Source: Caballeronia peredens
GTDB lineage: Bacteria; Pseudomonadota; Gammaproteobacteria; Burkholderiales; Burkholderiaceae
Reading direction: 5' to 3'
NCBI GenBank assembly: GCA_001544595.2
Contig: FCOH02000015.1
Location: forward strand, 78,330-142,329
DNA: 64,000 bases
This document shows positions 21,016 through 31,672 of the stretch, one piece after another (positions within the stretch are counted from its first letter, which is position 1; each line of letters starts with the position of its first letter). A model generated the notes under the pieces. That model had not been told where the DNA came from. It did not search any database and saw only the letters and a list, made by a program, of their open reading frames with translations. Both the position numbers and the translations under genes were made by a program.

Positions 21016-21840
21016 ATGTGGAAGAAGCTGCGCCCGAATCGGGCGAATCTCATCGTGTGGCAATGGCTGCTGCTGCTCGCGTGCTTCGCGCTGTGGTACG
21101 TGCTAACGAGCCCGACGCTCCTGCCGCCTTTCTATTTCGATGATGCCAACAAGGCCGCGTTCTTCTTCGGCGAGCCGCAGAACGTGCTCGTGCGCATCTG
21201 GGAATGGTTCACCACGGGAGAGATCTACATTCATCTGTGGGTGACGCTGATCGAAACGGTGCTGGCGTTCGTGATCGGTACCGTGGCGGGCCTGGGCGTC
21301 GGCCTGTGGCTCGCGCTGGCGCCGATGATGAGCGCGCTTCTCGATCCCTACATCAAGGCCGCCAACTCGATGCCGCGCGTGATCCTCGCGCCCATCTTCG
21401 CGGTGTGGTTCGGGCTCGGCATCTGGTCGAAGGTCGCGCTGGGCGTCACGCTCGTGTTCTTCATCGTGTTCTTCAACGTCTATCAGGGCGTGAAGGAAGT
21501 CAGCCCGGTCGTGCTCGCCAACGCACGCATGCTCGGCGCGAACCGCAAGCAACTGCTGCGGCACGTCTATCTGCCGAGCGCGACGAGCTGGGTATTCTCC
21601 AGCCTGCATACGTCGGTGGGGCTCGCGTTCGTCGGCTCGGTGGTCGGCGAATATCTCGGCTCGGCGCGCGGCGTCGGCTATCTGATCCTGCAGGCGGAAG
21701 GCACCTTCGATATCAACACGGTCTTCGCGGGCATTCTCGTCCTCACGGCGTTCGCGCTCGTGCTCGACGGGCTCGTCGCCCTCGTCGAGCGACGACTCAT
21801 GAAGTGGCAGCCGAAGAGCGGAGAAACAGAAAAACTCTAG
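21016..21840 (+). CDS. ABC transporter permease (NitT/TauT type)
   Basis: A 274-aa inner-membrane protein with about six helices. The EAA loop ANARMLGANRKQLLRHVYLP couples to the ATPase. It resembles SsuC/TauC permeases, with the typical region NSMPRVILAPIFAVWFGLG. It is the last gene of the CoA-transferase/importer group; a 275-bp gap follows. One permease gene suggests a homodimer in the membrane. Confidence 0.92.
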   Translation: MWKKLRPNRANLIVWQWLLLLACFALWYVLTSPTLLPPFYFDDANKAAFFFGEPQNVLVRIWEWFTTGEIYIHLWVTLIETVLAFVIGTVAGLGVGLWLALAPMMSALLDPYIKAANSMPRVILAPIFAVWFGLGIWSKVALGVTLVFFIVFFNVYQGVKEVSPVVLANARMLGANRKQLLRHVYLPSATSWVFSSLHTSVGLAFVGSVVGEYLGSARGVGYLILQAEGTFDINTVFAGILVLTAFALVLDGLVALVERRLMKWQPKSGETEKL

Positions 21841-22115
21841 GCTGTCACGCGAGCGTGTTTTGATGTCTTGCGGCGCCGGTCACCTTGCCTGTGCGTCGCT
21901 GCGTCGGGCGTGACAAAAGGTGTCAGTTCTGCTGGCGCAATTCGGGTATGGTGATCCGCTCACTGAGTCGGCGGGGGACCGGCGTTGATCCAGCATGTTG
22001 CTGTAGAATGCGCCGACTTTTCGTGCCGTGAAGCACGACCCAGGCCGCCTCACGGCGCGACGCGCGAACGCGTTGCCGGCACGGCGTTCATTCGCGCAAT
22101 TGCGCAAGACCCTCG

Positions 22116-23051
22116 ATGAGATTGCAAACGGACAGTACGGTTGCGGTGGCCTTGCCACACCCGATCGGCGACAGCCTGATCGGGCTCGTGCTCGTCAACA
22201 ATCTGATCCGCAACGGTTATCGCCCGGTCGTGTTCGGCTGGGTCGCCGAGGAACTCGCAGCGTGGCTTCCTGACGTACAGGTCGGGCAACCGCACGCGTA
22301 TCGCGAGGCGTTCGACACCGTGATCGAACTGCGTCCGACCGATTACGCCACGTCGCTCAGCCGCACCGGCCGCACGCTCTGTCTCGCGCAACTGCCCGAA
22401 TACATGGGCACGAAACACATGGTCGACCGCATCGTCGATATTGCGGTCAACGTGCTGCATCTTCGCGACGTGTCACGCTCGAACGGGCTGGTCGTGCCGG
22501 CCGGCATCGTGCGCGGGCATGTGGCCAATCGCGTCGTCATCCATCCGACGGGCAGTCATCCGGAGAAGATGTGGCGGCGCGACAAGTTTCTCGCGCTGTC
22601 CCGCGCGCTCACGCGCCGTGAGCTTCGGCCGAGCTTTCTCGTGGCGCCCGCCGAATTCGCCGGCTGGGACGACATCGCGCGGCAGGGACACGAGATCAAC
22701 GCGCTGCCGCATCTGAGCGAAGTCGCAACGTGGATCGCCGAATCGGGCTGGTTCATCGGCAACGATTCGGGGCTCGGCCATCTCGCGTCATCGATCGGCG
22801 TGCCCACGCTCACGCTCTTCATGCGGCGCGGGCTCGCGCGATCCTGGCGGCCCGGCTGGGGCCCCGGCGCGATCGTGCTGCCGCCGTCCGTGCTGCCGTT
22901 CGCGGCGCTCAAGGAGCGGCTGTGGAAGCGGCTCCTCACCGTGCGGCGCGTCATGGCGGCCTTCAGGACGCTGCAGGACGCGAACGCGCGAACGGTGCAT
23001 CACTTCCGGCCGTCCGCTCTGCGTGAAGTCGATCCGGCTCGCGCCCGCTGA
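22116..23051 (+). CDS. Glycosyltransferase family 9 protein (heptosyltransferase-like)
   Basis: A 311-aa protein of the ADP-heptose:LPS heptosyltransferase family. The two Rossmann halves show LPHPIGDSLIGLVLVNNLI at the N-terminus and the nucleotide-sugar motif IHPTGSHPEKMWRRDKF (about 150). The C-terminal GNDSGLGHLASSIGVPTLTLF motif is shared with WaaC/WaaF. It probably adds a sugar to LPS core or a related glycan on the cytosolic side of the inner membrane. It ends 25 bp from a convergent glycosyltransferase. A TAGAAT box at 22004 may be its -10 region, but I find no good -35. Confidence 0.85.
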   Translation: MRLQTDSTVAVALPHPIGDSLIGLVLVNNLIRNGYRPVVFGWVAEELAAWLPDVQVGQPHAYREAFDTVIELRPTDYATSLSRTGRTLCLAQLPEYMGTKHMVDRIVDIAVNVLHLRDVSRSNGLVVPAGIVRGHVANRVVIHPTGSHPEKMWRRDKFLALSRALTRRELRPSFLVAPAEFAGWDDIARQGHEINALPHLSEVATWIAESGWFIGNDSGLGHLASSIGVPTLTLFMRRGLARSWRPGWGPGAIVLPPSVLPFAALKERLWKRLLTVRRVMAAFRTLQDANARTVHHFRPSALREVDPARAR

Positions 23052-23076
23052 TTCCTGATGCGCAACGCGCCGCCGC

Positions 23077-24075
23077 TCAGCGCGTCCTTGGTTTGGCGAA
23101 GCGCGCGTACACGCGCCCGCAGCGCACCGCGCGCCACAGTTCGCTTGCATTGGTCGCGCCTTTCAGCATGATGCGGAGATAGCCCGCGTCGAGAAACTGG
23201 CGCGCATAGCGCTTGCGCAGATCGGCGTCGTGCATGCGTTTTCTGAGAATGTGCAAAAGGTTGCCGCCCTCGCGGTTGGCCTGACGCAGCAGCAGTTTGC
23301 GAAAGCGTCGTCCGATGTGCGGATCGAGCGCGGCTTCGACCAGATTTTCGATGACGCGCAGATAACCCGCCGCGCGCCGCGCGAGCGCCGTCTGCGACGG
23401 CGAATTCGTGATCGAATCCGGATTGCGCCGATATCCATAGAACGGCTCGCGCACGAATCCGATGCGCCGCGCACGCCGCGCGAGCCCCAGCGACCAGATG
23501 ATGTCTTCGTGCACCACGCCTTGCTCGAACTGCAAGCCATGCGTTTCGACGAACTCGCGTCTCACGCATTGCAGCCACACGCACACGACCCAGTCGTCGC
23601 GGGGTACGGTGCGCATCATCCAGTTCCTGCCGTCGCAGATTTCGTCCCACGGCTGGCCTTCGTACAGCGGCACGAGCGGCGCATCGAGCGGACTCGCATC
23701 GAAGCCGAAACCGTTGCCGATCACCACGTCGAGATCGTGCCGGCGGCCGTGTTCGATCCACGCGCGCAACGCGCCGGGCATCATCCAGTCGTCGCCGTCC
23801 GCGAACGCGATCCAGTCGCCGCGCGCGAGCGCCATGCCCGCGTTGCGCGACGCCGATACGCCGCGATTGTCCTGCACGACGACACGCAGACGCGCGTCGT
23901 GCGCGGCGGTCGCTTTGAGAATGGCGAGACTGTCGTCGGTGGCGCCGTCGCAAATCGCGATGACTTCCAGACTCACGCCTTCCTGTCCGAGGACGGAGGC
24001 GAGCAGCGCGTCGAGCCAGGCCTCGCAGTTGAAGACCGGCACGATCACGCTCACGTCGATGCGTGTCGTTGTCAT
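23077..24075 (-). CDS. Glycosyltransferase family 2 protein
   Basis: A 332-aa GT-A fold enzyme. It opens with DVSVIVPVFNCEAWLDALLAS, has the CDGATDDSLAIL segment and the DxD-type motif FADGDDWM (about 92-99) for metal and nucleotide-sugar binding. There is no membrane helix; the C-terminal 120 residues are basic and may sit on the membrane surface. It probably acts in LPS core, O-antigen or capsule assembly. It is convergent with the family 9 enzyme at 22116. The two may serve one glycan, but they are not in an operon. Confidence 0.88.
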   Translation of the reverse strand: MTTTRIDVSVIVPVFNCEAWLDALLASVLGQEGVSLEVIAICDGATDDSLAILKATAAHDARLRVVVQDNRGVSASRNAGMALARGDWIAFADGDDWMMPGALRAWIEHGRRHDLDVVIGNGFGFDASPLDAPLVPLYEGQPWDEICDGRNWMMRTVPRDDWVVCVWLQCVRREFVETHGLQFEQGVVHEDIIWSLGLARRARRIGFVREPFYGYRRNPDSITNSPSQTALARRAAGYLRVIENLVEAALDPHIGRRFRKLLLRQANREGGNLLHILRKRMHDADLRKRYARQFLDAGYLRIMLKGATNASELWRAVRCGRVYARFAKPRTR

Positions 24076-24163
24076 TGAATGAGGACCGCGGTGCGTGCAA
24101 AGCGCGCAATGTTAGCAGCACGGTCAGCAGCCACGCGCCCGTGAACGACACGCGTGGGCCGCA

Positions 24164-25138
<975 letters not shown>

Positions 25139-25239
25139 GTCGTCTCCGGTTTCGGGCAAGAGAAAAATGCCGTCAGTGTAGGGCAGGGAAGGTGCCGGAC
25201 GCGAGCCTCCGAGTCGTCGTCGCGCCATGTTTCCTCGGT

Positions 25240-25245
25240 TACAAT
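25240..25245 (+). promoter_or_regulatory. -10-like box six bases before the surE start
   Basis: TACAAT at 25240-25245 is followed by CGTCGG and then the surE ATG at 25252. There is no Shine-Dalgarno in between and no obvious -35. A start here would give a leaderless surE message. Confidence 0.4.
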
Positions 25246-25251
25246 CGTCGG

Positions 25252-26010
25252 ATGCGAATCCTACTCAGCAACGACGACGGTTATCTGGCGCGCGGCCTCA
25301 ATGTGCTGCACGACGCCTTGCTGCCGCTCGGCGAAGTCACGGTGATGGCGCCCGAGCAGAACTGCAGCGGCTCGTCCAACTCGCTTACGCTGTCGCGGCC
25401 CCTGAGCATTCATCAGGCGCCGAACGGTTTCAATTTCGTGAACGGTACGCCGACCGATTCCGTGCACATCGCGCTCACCGGCATGCTCGACGAGCAGCCG
25501 GATCTGGTCGTGTCGGGCATCAACAACGGGCAGAACGTGGGCGAGGACACGCTGTATTCCGGCACCGTCGCCGCCGCAACCGAAGGCTTCATGTTCGGCA
25601 TTCCGGCGATCGCGTTTTCGCTCGTCGGTCGCGACTGGCTGCATCTCGAAGACGCGGCGCGCGTGGCCGCCGAGATCGTCGCGCACTTCCTCGAGCATCC
25701 GATGCCGGGTCATCCGCTGCTCAACGTAAATATTCCGAGCCTGCCTTACGACCAGCTCGGCGAATGGAAAGTGACGCGCCTCGGCAAGCGTCATCCGTCG
25801 CAGCCGGTCATCCGCCAGACCGATCCGCGCGGCAACCCGATTTACTGGATCGGTCCTTCCGGCGACGCGCTCGACGCAAGCGAAGGCACCGATTTCCACG
25901 CGGTGGCGAACGGCTTCGTGTCGATCACGCCGCTGCAACTCGATCTGACTCACACCAGGCTCATGGCCGAGACGCGCGAGTGGGCGCGTGCCGGGAGCCG
26001 CCGCACATGA
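25252..26010 (+). CDS. surE: 5'/3'-nucleotidase SurE
   Basis: A 252-aa metal-dependent nucleotidase that removes phosphate from nucleoside 5'- and 3'-monophosphates and short polyphosphates. The acidic pair D8 and D9 (LLSNDDGY), S39 (NCSGSSNS) and the [21 protein letters not shown] motif form the metal and substrate site. The ATG at 25252 gives the invariant N-terminus [10 protein letters not shown]. Its stop overlaps the pcm start (ATGA), the usual translational coupling in the surE-pcm-nlpD-rpoS stress cluster. Confidence 0.97.
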   Translation: MRILLSNDDGYLARGLNVLHDALLPLGEVTVMAPEQNCSGSSNSLTLSRPLSIHQAPNGFNFVNGTPTDSVHIALTGMLDEQPDLVVSGINNGQNVGEDTLYSGTVAAATEGFMFGIPAIAFSLVGRDWLHLEDAARVAAEIVAHFLEHPMPGHPLLNVNIPSLPYDQLGEWKVTRLGKRHPSQPVIRQTDPRGNPIYWIGPSGDALDASEGTDFHAVANGFVSITPLQLDLTHTRLMAETREWARAGSRRT

Positions 26011-27176
26011 GCGACGAGCGCGCCAAGCGCTTTCCGCTGGCGCTCGCGGATCTGGTTCGCGAGCCGCGCAAGCCCGCGCATCGCGCGCAGGATTCGCGTG
26101 GCAAGGCGGCCGCCGCCGGCGCGCTCAGGCCAGGGCCGCTGAAATCGGCACAAGCGTCGCCAGCGACGAAAGCGTCGCAGCCGGCGCAGCCGAATGCGTC
26201 GCGCGCGGCGAACGCGACGATGAAAAATCCCGCGACGGCTGCGGCCTCCGCGAAGCCGGCCACGTCCGTGTTTCCCGCGCGCGCGCCTGCGAAGCCGGCG
26301 ACGAACACGGCCGCCTCCGCGAAACCGGTTCCGGGCGCGGCGGGCGCAGGCAAGCGCGCAGCGCAAAGCCATCACGCGTCTCATGCGCCACGCGCGAGTG
26401 CAACGAGTGCCGCGGGTTCGGCAAGTGCCGCCGGTGCCGCGCGCGGATTGCGCGCCGCCGAGCGCGATCTGAACGCCGCCTCGAGCGCGACCAGAAAAGG
26501 TGCGCCCAATGTCGCGCTGGCGAGCACGCAGACGCTCACGTCGGAACGGGTGCGCGAGCGCATGGTCGAACGGCTGCGGTCGAACGGCGTGACCGATCCG
26601 CGCGTGCTCAACGCGCTGTCGGTGGTGCCGCGCCACATGTTCGTCGATCCGGGGCTCGCCGCGCAGGCTTACGAAGACGCGGCGCTGCCGATCGGCCATC
26701 ACCAGACCATCTCGAAGCCGTCCGTCGTGGCGCGCATGATCGAGCTGGTGGCGACGGGCCGCGCGTTGAACAAGGTGCTGGAAATCGGCACCGGCTGCGG
26801 CTATCAGGCCGCGGTGCTGTCGCAGGTCGCGACAGAGGTTTATTCGATCGAGCGCGTGCGCCCGCTGTCCGAGCGTGCAAAGCTCAATCTGCGGCCGCTG
26901 CGCGTGCCGAACATCAGGCTGCATTACGGCGACGGCCGCCTCGGACTGCCCGCGGCCGCGCCATTCGACGCGATCGTCATCGCATGTGCGGGGCTCGACG
27001 TGCCGCAGGCGCTGCTCGACCAACTGGCCGTGGGCGGCAAGCTCGTCGCGCCGGTCGGATCGCAGGAAGCGCAGTCGCAGGTGCTGACGCTCATCACGCG
27101 CGTCTCGGCTACGCAATGGCGGGAAGAGCAGCTCGATCGCGTTTTCTTTGTACCCTTAAAATCCGGAGTGATTTGA
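26007..27176 (+). CDS. pcm: Protein-L-isoaspartate O-methyltransferase with long disordered N-terminus
   Basis: A 389-aa enzyme that methylates isoaspartyl residues to start repair of aged proteins, using S-adenosylmethionine. The catalytic part starts near residue 170 ([18 protein letters not shown]). It has the family active-site stretch [18 protein letters not shown] and SAM motif [16 protein letters not shown] (about 257). Residues 20-165 are Ala/Lys/Pro-rich low complexity; typical Pcm is about 210-230 aa and lacks this. The start is the ATG inside the surE stop. Longer Pcm proteins may be normal for this genus group, but I cannot test that here. Confidence 0.93.
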   Translation: MSDERAKRFPLALADLVREPRKPAHRAQDSRGKAAAAGALRPGPLKSAQASPATKASQPAQPNASRAANATMKNPATAAASAKPATSVFPARAPAKPATNTAASAKPVPGAAGAGKRAAQSHHASHAPRASATSAAGSASAAGAARGLRAAERDLNAASSATRKGAPNVALASTQTLTSERVRERMVERLRSNGVTDPRVLNALSVVPRHMFVDPGLAAQAYEDAALPIGHHQTISKPSVVARMIELVATGRALNKVLEIGTGCGYQAAVLSQVATEVYSIERVRPLSERAKLNLRPLRVPNIRLHYGDGRLGLPAAAPFDAIVIACAGLDVPQALLDQLAVGGKLVAPVGSQEAQSQVLTLITRVSATQWREEQLDRVFFVPLKSGVI

Positions 27177-27181
27177 CACCG

Positions 27182-28147
27182 ATGAGTATCTTGCGTGCTT
27201 TGCGAGAAGGAAGTGCGGACTTGCGCCTGAGCGCGGCGCAGCGCGGCGTGTGCGTGCTTGCGTTGTCCGCGCTGGCAGCGTGTTCGACGCGCATGGACAT
27301 GGCGCCGGTCGTCGACAGAACGGGCGCGCCCATCGGCACGACGGCGGCGCAGACGCCGGACAACGGTCCGCCGCCGCCCGGCTATTACCGCGTGAAACCG
27401 GGCGATACCCTATATCGGATCGCACTGGAAAACGGTCAGAATTATCACGACATCGCAGCGTGGAACAACCTGACCAACCCGAACCAGATTGAAGTCGGCC
27501 AGTTGATGCGCGTGGCGCCGCCGGGCGCGAACGTCGCGGCATCGACGCCGGGCGTTTCTACCGCACCGATCACGAGCGGCGGCGTGCAGGCGCAGCCGCT
27601 CAACGGCGCGAATCCCTACGCGAGCCCGCAACCGGGCGCGAGCCCGCAGCCGCCGTATTACGGTCCGAACTCGGGCATGGCGCCGGCGCCGGGTGCGGCC
27701 ACCGCCATGACGCCGCCGCCGGTCGTTCCGGGCGTCGCGGGCGCGCCGGGCGCGGATGCGAGCGCGGCGGCACCCGCCGGACAGCCGGCCTTCATCTGGC
27801 CGGCGCGCGGGCCGATCATCGGCACGTTCGATGACGCGAAGAACAAGGGTTTGAACATCGGCGGCGCGGCGGGAGATGCGGTCAATGCGTCGGCGGACGG
27901 GCGGGTCGTGTACTCCGGAAATGGGCTGCGCGGCTACGGCAATCTCATTATCATCAAGCACGACGCAACTTTTCTCACGGCGTATGCACATAACCGCGCT
28001 TTGATGGTAAAAGAGGGAGACGCGGTAACTAAAGGGCAGAAGATCGCTGAGATGGGCAACAGCGATTCGGACCGCGTGATGTTGCATTTCGAAGTTCGCC
28101 GGCAGGGAAAACCTGTTGACCCACTTAAGTATTTGCCGCCGCAATAA
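27182..28147 (+). CDS. nlpD: Murein hydrolase activator NlpD (lipoprotein)
   Basis: A 321-aa outer-membrane lipoprotein. The signal peptide ends in the lipobox LAAC with Cys34. A LysM murein-binding domain follows (about 62-110, YRVKPGDTLYRIALENGQNY), then a Pro/Ala-rich linker, then a C-terminal LytM/M23 domain (about 205-318). Zinc-ligand positions are degenerate (GLNIGG where active enzymes have HxGxD), as in NlpD/EnvC proteins that activate amidases rather than cut murein. It starts 5 bp after pcm. By analogy with other proteobacteria the main rpoS promoter may lie inside this gene. Confidence 0.95.
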   Translation: MSILRALREGSADLRLSAAQRGVCVLALSALAACSTRMDMAPVVDRTGAPIGTTAAQTPDNGPPPPGYYRVKPGDTLYRIALENGQNYHDIAAWNNLTNPNQIEVGQLMRVAPPGANVAASTPGVSTAPITSGGVQAQPLNGANPYASPQPGASPQPPYYGPNSGMAPAPGAATAMTPPPVVPGVAGAPGADASAAAPAGQPAFIWPARGPIIGTFDDAKNKGLNIGGAAGDAVNASADGRVVYSGNGLRGYGNLIIIKHDATFLTAYAHNRALMVKEGDAVTKGQKIAEMGNSDSDRVMLHFEVRRQGKPVDPLKYLPPQ

Positions 28148-28159
28148 AGCGAAACCATC

Positions 28160-29257
28160 ATGCCGAAAACGAAGCGCCGCCTGCCGCAAGCCGAGACTGA
28201 GACGATCAGCCGACCTTTGCAAGTGTCGGTGGAGGACGGTGCTTCGACTCATGAAGACGAAATCGACAATGTCGATGTCGACGTCGACTCCGAAGAAGAA
28301 GGCAGCAGCCGCGGCAAGAGCGGCGAGGAAGCGGCCGAGGGGGCAAACGATTCCGCGCCCGACGCCGACGACTTCCGCTCGCTTTTGCAGGCCGAACTCA
28401 CGGCCGACACCATCCAGCATTACCTGAACCGCATCAGCGTGAAGCCGCTGCTGACCGTCGAGGAAGAGCAGCGCTATTCGCGGCTCGCCAAGGCGGGCGA
28501 ATTCGAGGCGCGGCAGGTCATGATCGAGCGCAATCTGCGGCTCGTCGTGAGCATTGCGAAGGGTTATCTGAATCGCGGCGTGCCGTTGCTCGATCTGATC
28601 GAGGAAGGCAACCTCGGCCTCATGCACGCCATCGAGAAATTCGACCCGACGCGCGGTTTTCGTTTCTCGACCTACGCCACCTGGTGGATCCGCCAGAGTA
28701 TCGAACGCGCGATCATGAATCAGGCGCGCACGGTACGCCTGCCCGTGCACGTGATCCGCGAGCTCAATCAGGTGCTGCGCGCGAAGCGTCATCTGGAAAA
28801 AAATTCCGCTAATTCGAACGACGCCGTCGCGCCCGAGCGCCGCGACGCGAGCATCGACGACATCGCCTATCTCACCGGCAAGACGCCCGAGGAAGTCACC
28901 GACATCCTCGCGCTCAACGAACACACCGCATCGCTCGACGCGCCGCTCGACCTCGATCCGGGCAGCAGCCTGCTCGATCTTCTGTCGGACGACCAGAGCC
29001 AGTCGCCCGACGCCGAAGTGCAGCATCGCGAGCTCGAATCGCTCACGCGGCTGTGGCTGTCGCGGCTGTCGGACAAACATCGGCACGTGATCGAACGGCG
29101 TTTCGGGCTGAACCATATCGAACCCGCGACGCTCGAAGAACTCGCCGACGAAATGGGCCTCACGCGCGAACGCGTGCGTCAGATCCAGCAAGAGGCGCTC
29201 GTGCGGCTCAAGCGCTTTTTCGCCTCCAACGGCGTTCGCAAGGACGCCGTGCTTTAA
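28160..29257 (+). CDS. rpoS: RNA polymerase sigma factor RpoS
   Basis: A 365-aa sigma-70 family group 2 factor for stationary-phase and general stress transcription. Region 2 includes [20 protein letters not shown] and [20 protein letters not shown]. The region 4.2 helix-turn-helix is [20 protein letters not shown] near the C-terminus. The first 75 residues are strongly acidic ([17 protein letters not shown]), an extension compared with the 330-aa E. coli protein. It stands 12 bp after nlpD in the canonical cluster. The identity is secured by this context and the region 2/3 sequence. Confidence 0.96.
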   Translation: MPKTKRRLPQAETETISRPLQVSVEDGASTHEDEIDNVDVDVDSEEEGSSRGKSGEEAAEGANDSAPDADDFRSLLQAELTADTIQHYLNRISVKPLLTVEEEQRYSRLAKAGEFEARQVMIERNLRLVVSIAKGYLNRGVPLLDLIEEGNLGLMHAIEKFDPTRGFRFSTYATWWIRQSIERAIMNQARTVRLPVHVIRELNQVLRAKRHLEKNSANSNDAVAPERRDASIDDIAYLTGKTPEEVTDILALNEHTASLDAPLDLDPGSSLLDLLSDDQSQSPDAEVQHRELESLTRLWLSRLSDKHRHVIERRFGLNHIEPATLEELADEMGLTRERVRQIQQEALVRLKRFFASNGVRKDAVL

Positions 29258-29309
29258 CGCTCCCCGTGCATGAAGCGGCGCCCGCGAGGGCGTCGCGTTC
29301 CAGGATTCA

Positions 29310-30086
29310 ATGACACCGATTCTCGTTTTTGACATCGAGACGATCCCCGATGTCGACGGCATTCGCCGTCTCGAAGATCTCCCCGACGATCTCTCCGACC
29401 GCGAAGTCGCCGAACATGCGTTTGCTGCGCGCCGCGAGCGCGTCGGCAATGATTTTCTGCCGCATCATCTGCAGCGCGTCGCCGCGATTTCCTGCGTGTT
29501 TCGCGACAACAGCGGCTTTCGCGTCCGCTCGCTCGGCACGCCGGAAGACGGCGAGGCGGCGCTCATCCAGTCGTTCTATCGCGTGATCGAGAAATACACG
29601 CCGCAGCTCGTGTCGTGGAACGGCGGCGGCTTCGATCTGCCCGTGCTCCATTATCGTGCGCTGGTGCACGGCGTCGCGGCGCCCCGTTACTGGGATCTCG
29701 GCCAGGACGATCGCGAGTTCAGGTTCAACAACTACATCAGCCGCTATCACATGCGGCACATCGATCTGATGGACGTGCTCGCGATGTATCAGGCGCGCGC
29801 CAACGCGCCGCTCGATGCGCTCGCGAAGCTGTGCGGCTTCCCCGGCAAGCTCGGCATGGACGGCGGCAAGGTGTGGGAAGCCTATTGCGACGGTCAGATC
29901 GACGAAATCCGCAACTATTGCGAGACCGATGTCGTCAATACGTATCTGATGTACTGCCGCTTTCAGATGATGCGCGGCGGCTTCACGCCCGACGAGTACG
30001 CCGACGAAATCACGTTCGTGAAAGAGGCGCTCGCGCAGGAAGCGTCGCCGCACTGGGCCGAGTATCTGGCCGCGTTCGAACGATAG
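29310..30086 (+). CDS. DEDD-type 3'-5' exonuclease (DNA polymerase B-like exonuclease)
   Basis: A 258-aa protein matching the predicted PolB-like 3'-5' exonuclease family. The Exo I motif ILVFDIETIPD is at the N-terminus (catalytic Asp and Glu at 7 and 9). Exo II is around VSWNGGGFDLPVLHYRA, and the C-terminal acidic/Tyr region is IRNYCETDVVNTYL. It probably trims single-stranded nucleic acid in the cytosol; the role is not established. It lies 52 bp after rpoS and is followed by rlmD. Confidence 0.85.
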   Translation: MTPILVFDIETIPDVDGIRRLEDLPDDLSDREVAEHAFAARRERVGNDFLPHHLQRVAAISCVFRDNSGFRVRSLGTPEDGEAALIQSFYRVIEKYTPQLVSWNGGGFDLPVLHYRALVHGVAAPRYWDLGQDDREFRFNNYISRYHMRHIDLMDVLAMYQARANAPLDALAKLCGFPGKLGMDGGKVWEAYCDGQIDEIRNYCETDVVNTYLMYCRFQMMRGGFTPDEYADEITFVKEALAQEASPHWAEYLAAFER

Positions 30087-30154
30087 AAGCGGCGCGGCGG
30101 TGACGTTCGTCTACAATCTCGCCTTTGCCATTTCGTTAGTCAGGAAGTACGCAG

Positions 30155-31570
30155 GTGTCTGAAGCCGCTCGAAAAAATCCGCATCGCCGCCGCGCCGCGC
30201 CGGCCAGGACGGTCACGCCCGATCCGAACTTCGTCGCGCCCGAACTCGAAATCGATTCGCTCGACATGGAAGCGCGCGGCGTCGGCCGCACGGTCACCGA
30301 GGACGGCCAGCCGGGCAAGGTCATCTTCGTCGAAGGGGCGCTTCCGGGCGAACGAGTGAGCTATTCGAGCTATCGCAAGAAGCCGAGTTTCGAGCAGGCG
30401 CAAGTGGTCGACGTGCTGCGCGAGAGCGTGATCCGCACGAAACCGAAGTGCCCGTTTTTCGGCACCTGCGGCGGCTGTTCGATGCAGCATCTCGACGTGC
30501 GCGCGCAGATCGCCGTCAAACAGCGCGTGCTCGAAGACAACCTGCAGCATCTGTCGAAATTGCGCGCGGAAACCATGTTCCGGCCGATTCACGGGCCGTC
30601 GTGGGGATACCGTTATCGCGCGCGCCTGACCGTGCGGTATGTCGAGAAAAAGGGCGGCGTGCTGGTCGGCTTTCACGAGCGCAAGAGCAGCTACGTCGCC
30701 GACATGACGAGTTGCGAAGTGTTGCCGCCGCACGTGTCTGCGATGCTCGTGCCGCTGCGTCATCTGGTGGCGGGGCTGTCGATCCGCGATCGCATGCCGC
30801 AGATCGAACTCGCGGTCGGCACCGAGGTGACGGCGCTCGTGCTGCGTATTCTCGAACCGCTGACCGAAGCCGACGAAGCGCTCATCCGCGCCTTCGCCGA
30901 CGAGCACGGCGTGCAGTTCTGGCTGCAGCCGAAAGGGCCGGATACGGTCTATCCGTTCTATCCGCTCGATCTCGAACTGGCTTACACGTTGCCGGAATTC
31001 GCGATCCGCATGCCGTTCAAGCCGACCGATTTCACGCAGGTGAATCACCAGATCAATCGCGTGCTGGTCGCGCGCGCGCTTTCCCTGCTCGCGCCGGATG
31101 CGAACGACCGCGTGCTCGATCTCTTCTGCGGAATCGGCAACTTCACGCTGCCGCTCGCGCGGGTGTCGCGGGAGGTGGTCGGCATCGAAGGTAGCGAGGC
31201 GCTGACCGCCCGGGCGCTGGAGAACGCGAAGGAGAACGGCGTGGACGGCCACACGTCGTTTGCGTGCCGCAATCTGTTCGAAGTCACCGCCGACGACCTG
31301 CGCGCGCTCGGTCACTTCGACAAGTTCCTTATCGATCCGCCGCGCGAAGGCGCGCTCGCGATTTCGAAGGCGCTCGCGGACATCGCGCAGAGCGGCGACG
31401 GGCCGCTGCCCACGCGCATCGTCTATGTGTCGTGCAATCCGGCGACGCTCGCGCGCGACGCCGGACTGCTCGTGCACGAGGCAGGCTACCGGATGAAAGG
31501 CGCGGGCGTGGTGAACATGTTCCCGCATACGTCACATGTCGAATCGATCGCGTTGTTCGAACGCGACTGA
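30155..31570 (+). CDS. rlmD: 23S rRNA (uracil-1939-C5)-methyltransferase
   Basis: A 471-aa SAM-dependent RNA m5U methyltransferase of the RumA/TrmA family. An N-terminal TRAM domain (about 30-85) is followed by the Fe-S cysteines [10 protein letters not shown] near residue 99, with a fourth in TSCEVLP. The SAM-binding [14 protein letters not shown] and the catalytic [11 protein letters not shown] are at the C-terminus. The start is a GTG at 30155, the first in-frame start after the AGGAAG ribosome site 8 nt upstream. A TACAAT box about 40 bp upstream may be its promoter -10. Confidence 0.94.
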   Translation: MSEAARKNPHRRRAAPARTVTPDPNFVAPELEIDSLDMEARGVGRTVTEDGQPGKVIFVEGALPGERVSYSSYRKKPSFEQAQVVDVLRESVIRTKPKCPFFGTCGGCSMQHLDVRAQIAVKQRVLEDNLQHLSKLRAETMFRPIHGPSWGYRYRARLTVRYVEKKGGVLVGFHERKSSYVADMTSCEVLPPHVSAMLVPLRHLVAGLSIRDRMPQIELAVGTEVTALVLRILEPLTEADEALIRAFADEHGVQFWLQPKGPDTVYPFYPLDLELAYTLPEFAIRMPFKPTDFTQVNHQINRVLVARALSLLAPDANDRVLDLFCGIGNFTLPLARVSREVVGIEGSEALTARALENAKENGVDGHTSFACRNLFEVTADDLRALGHFDKFLIDPPREGALAISKALADIAQSGDGPLPTRIVYVSCNPATLARDAGLLVHEAGYRMKGAGVVNMFPHTSHVESIALFERD

Positions 31571-31613
31571 CGTGCGTTTGTGCCTGACGTACGTTTGTGC
31601 TTTAAGCAGGCGC

Positions 31614-31643
31614 AAAAAAAACCGGCCCGAAGGCCGGTTTTTT
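31614..31643. terminator. Bidirectional intrinsic terminator between rlmD and the Bax-inhibitor gene
   Basis: ACCGGCC-CGAA-GGCCGGT forms a perfect 7-bp stem with a tetraloop, with an A-run on the left and a T-run on the right. It can end both the plus-strand rlmD transcript and the minus-strand neighbour, which converge here. Confidence 0.92.
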
Positions 31644-31672
31644 GTTTGACCGCCGGTCGGTCGAAGCGCCGG

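Noticed and set aside
21843..21860. CACGC-GA-GCGTG-TTTT after the importer permease as a terminator
   Set aside because: The loop is two bases and the stem short, so it is too weak to call without transcript data.
21985..22009. TTGATC and TAGAAT as a promoter for the family 9 glycosyltransferase
   Set aside because: The spacer is only 13 bp, too short for sigma-70; only the -10 part is kept as a possibility.
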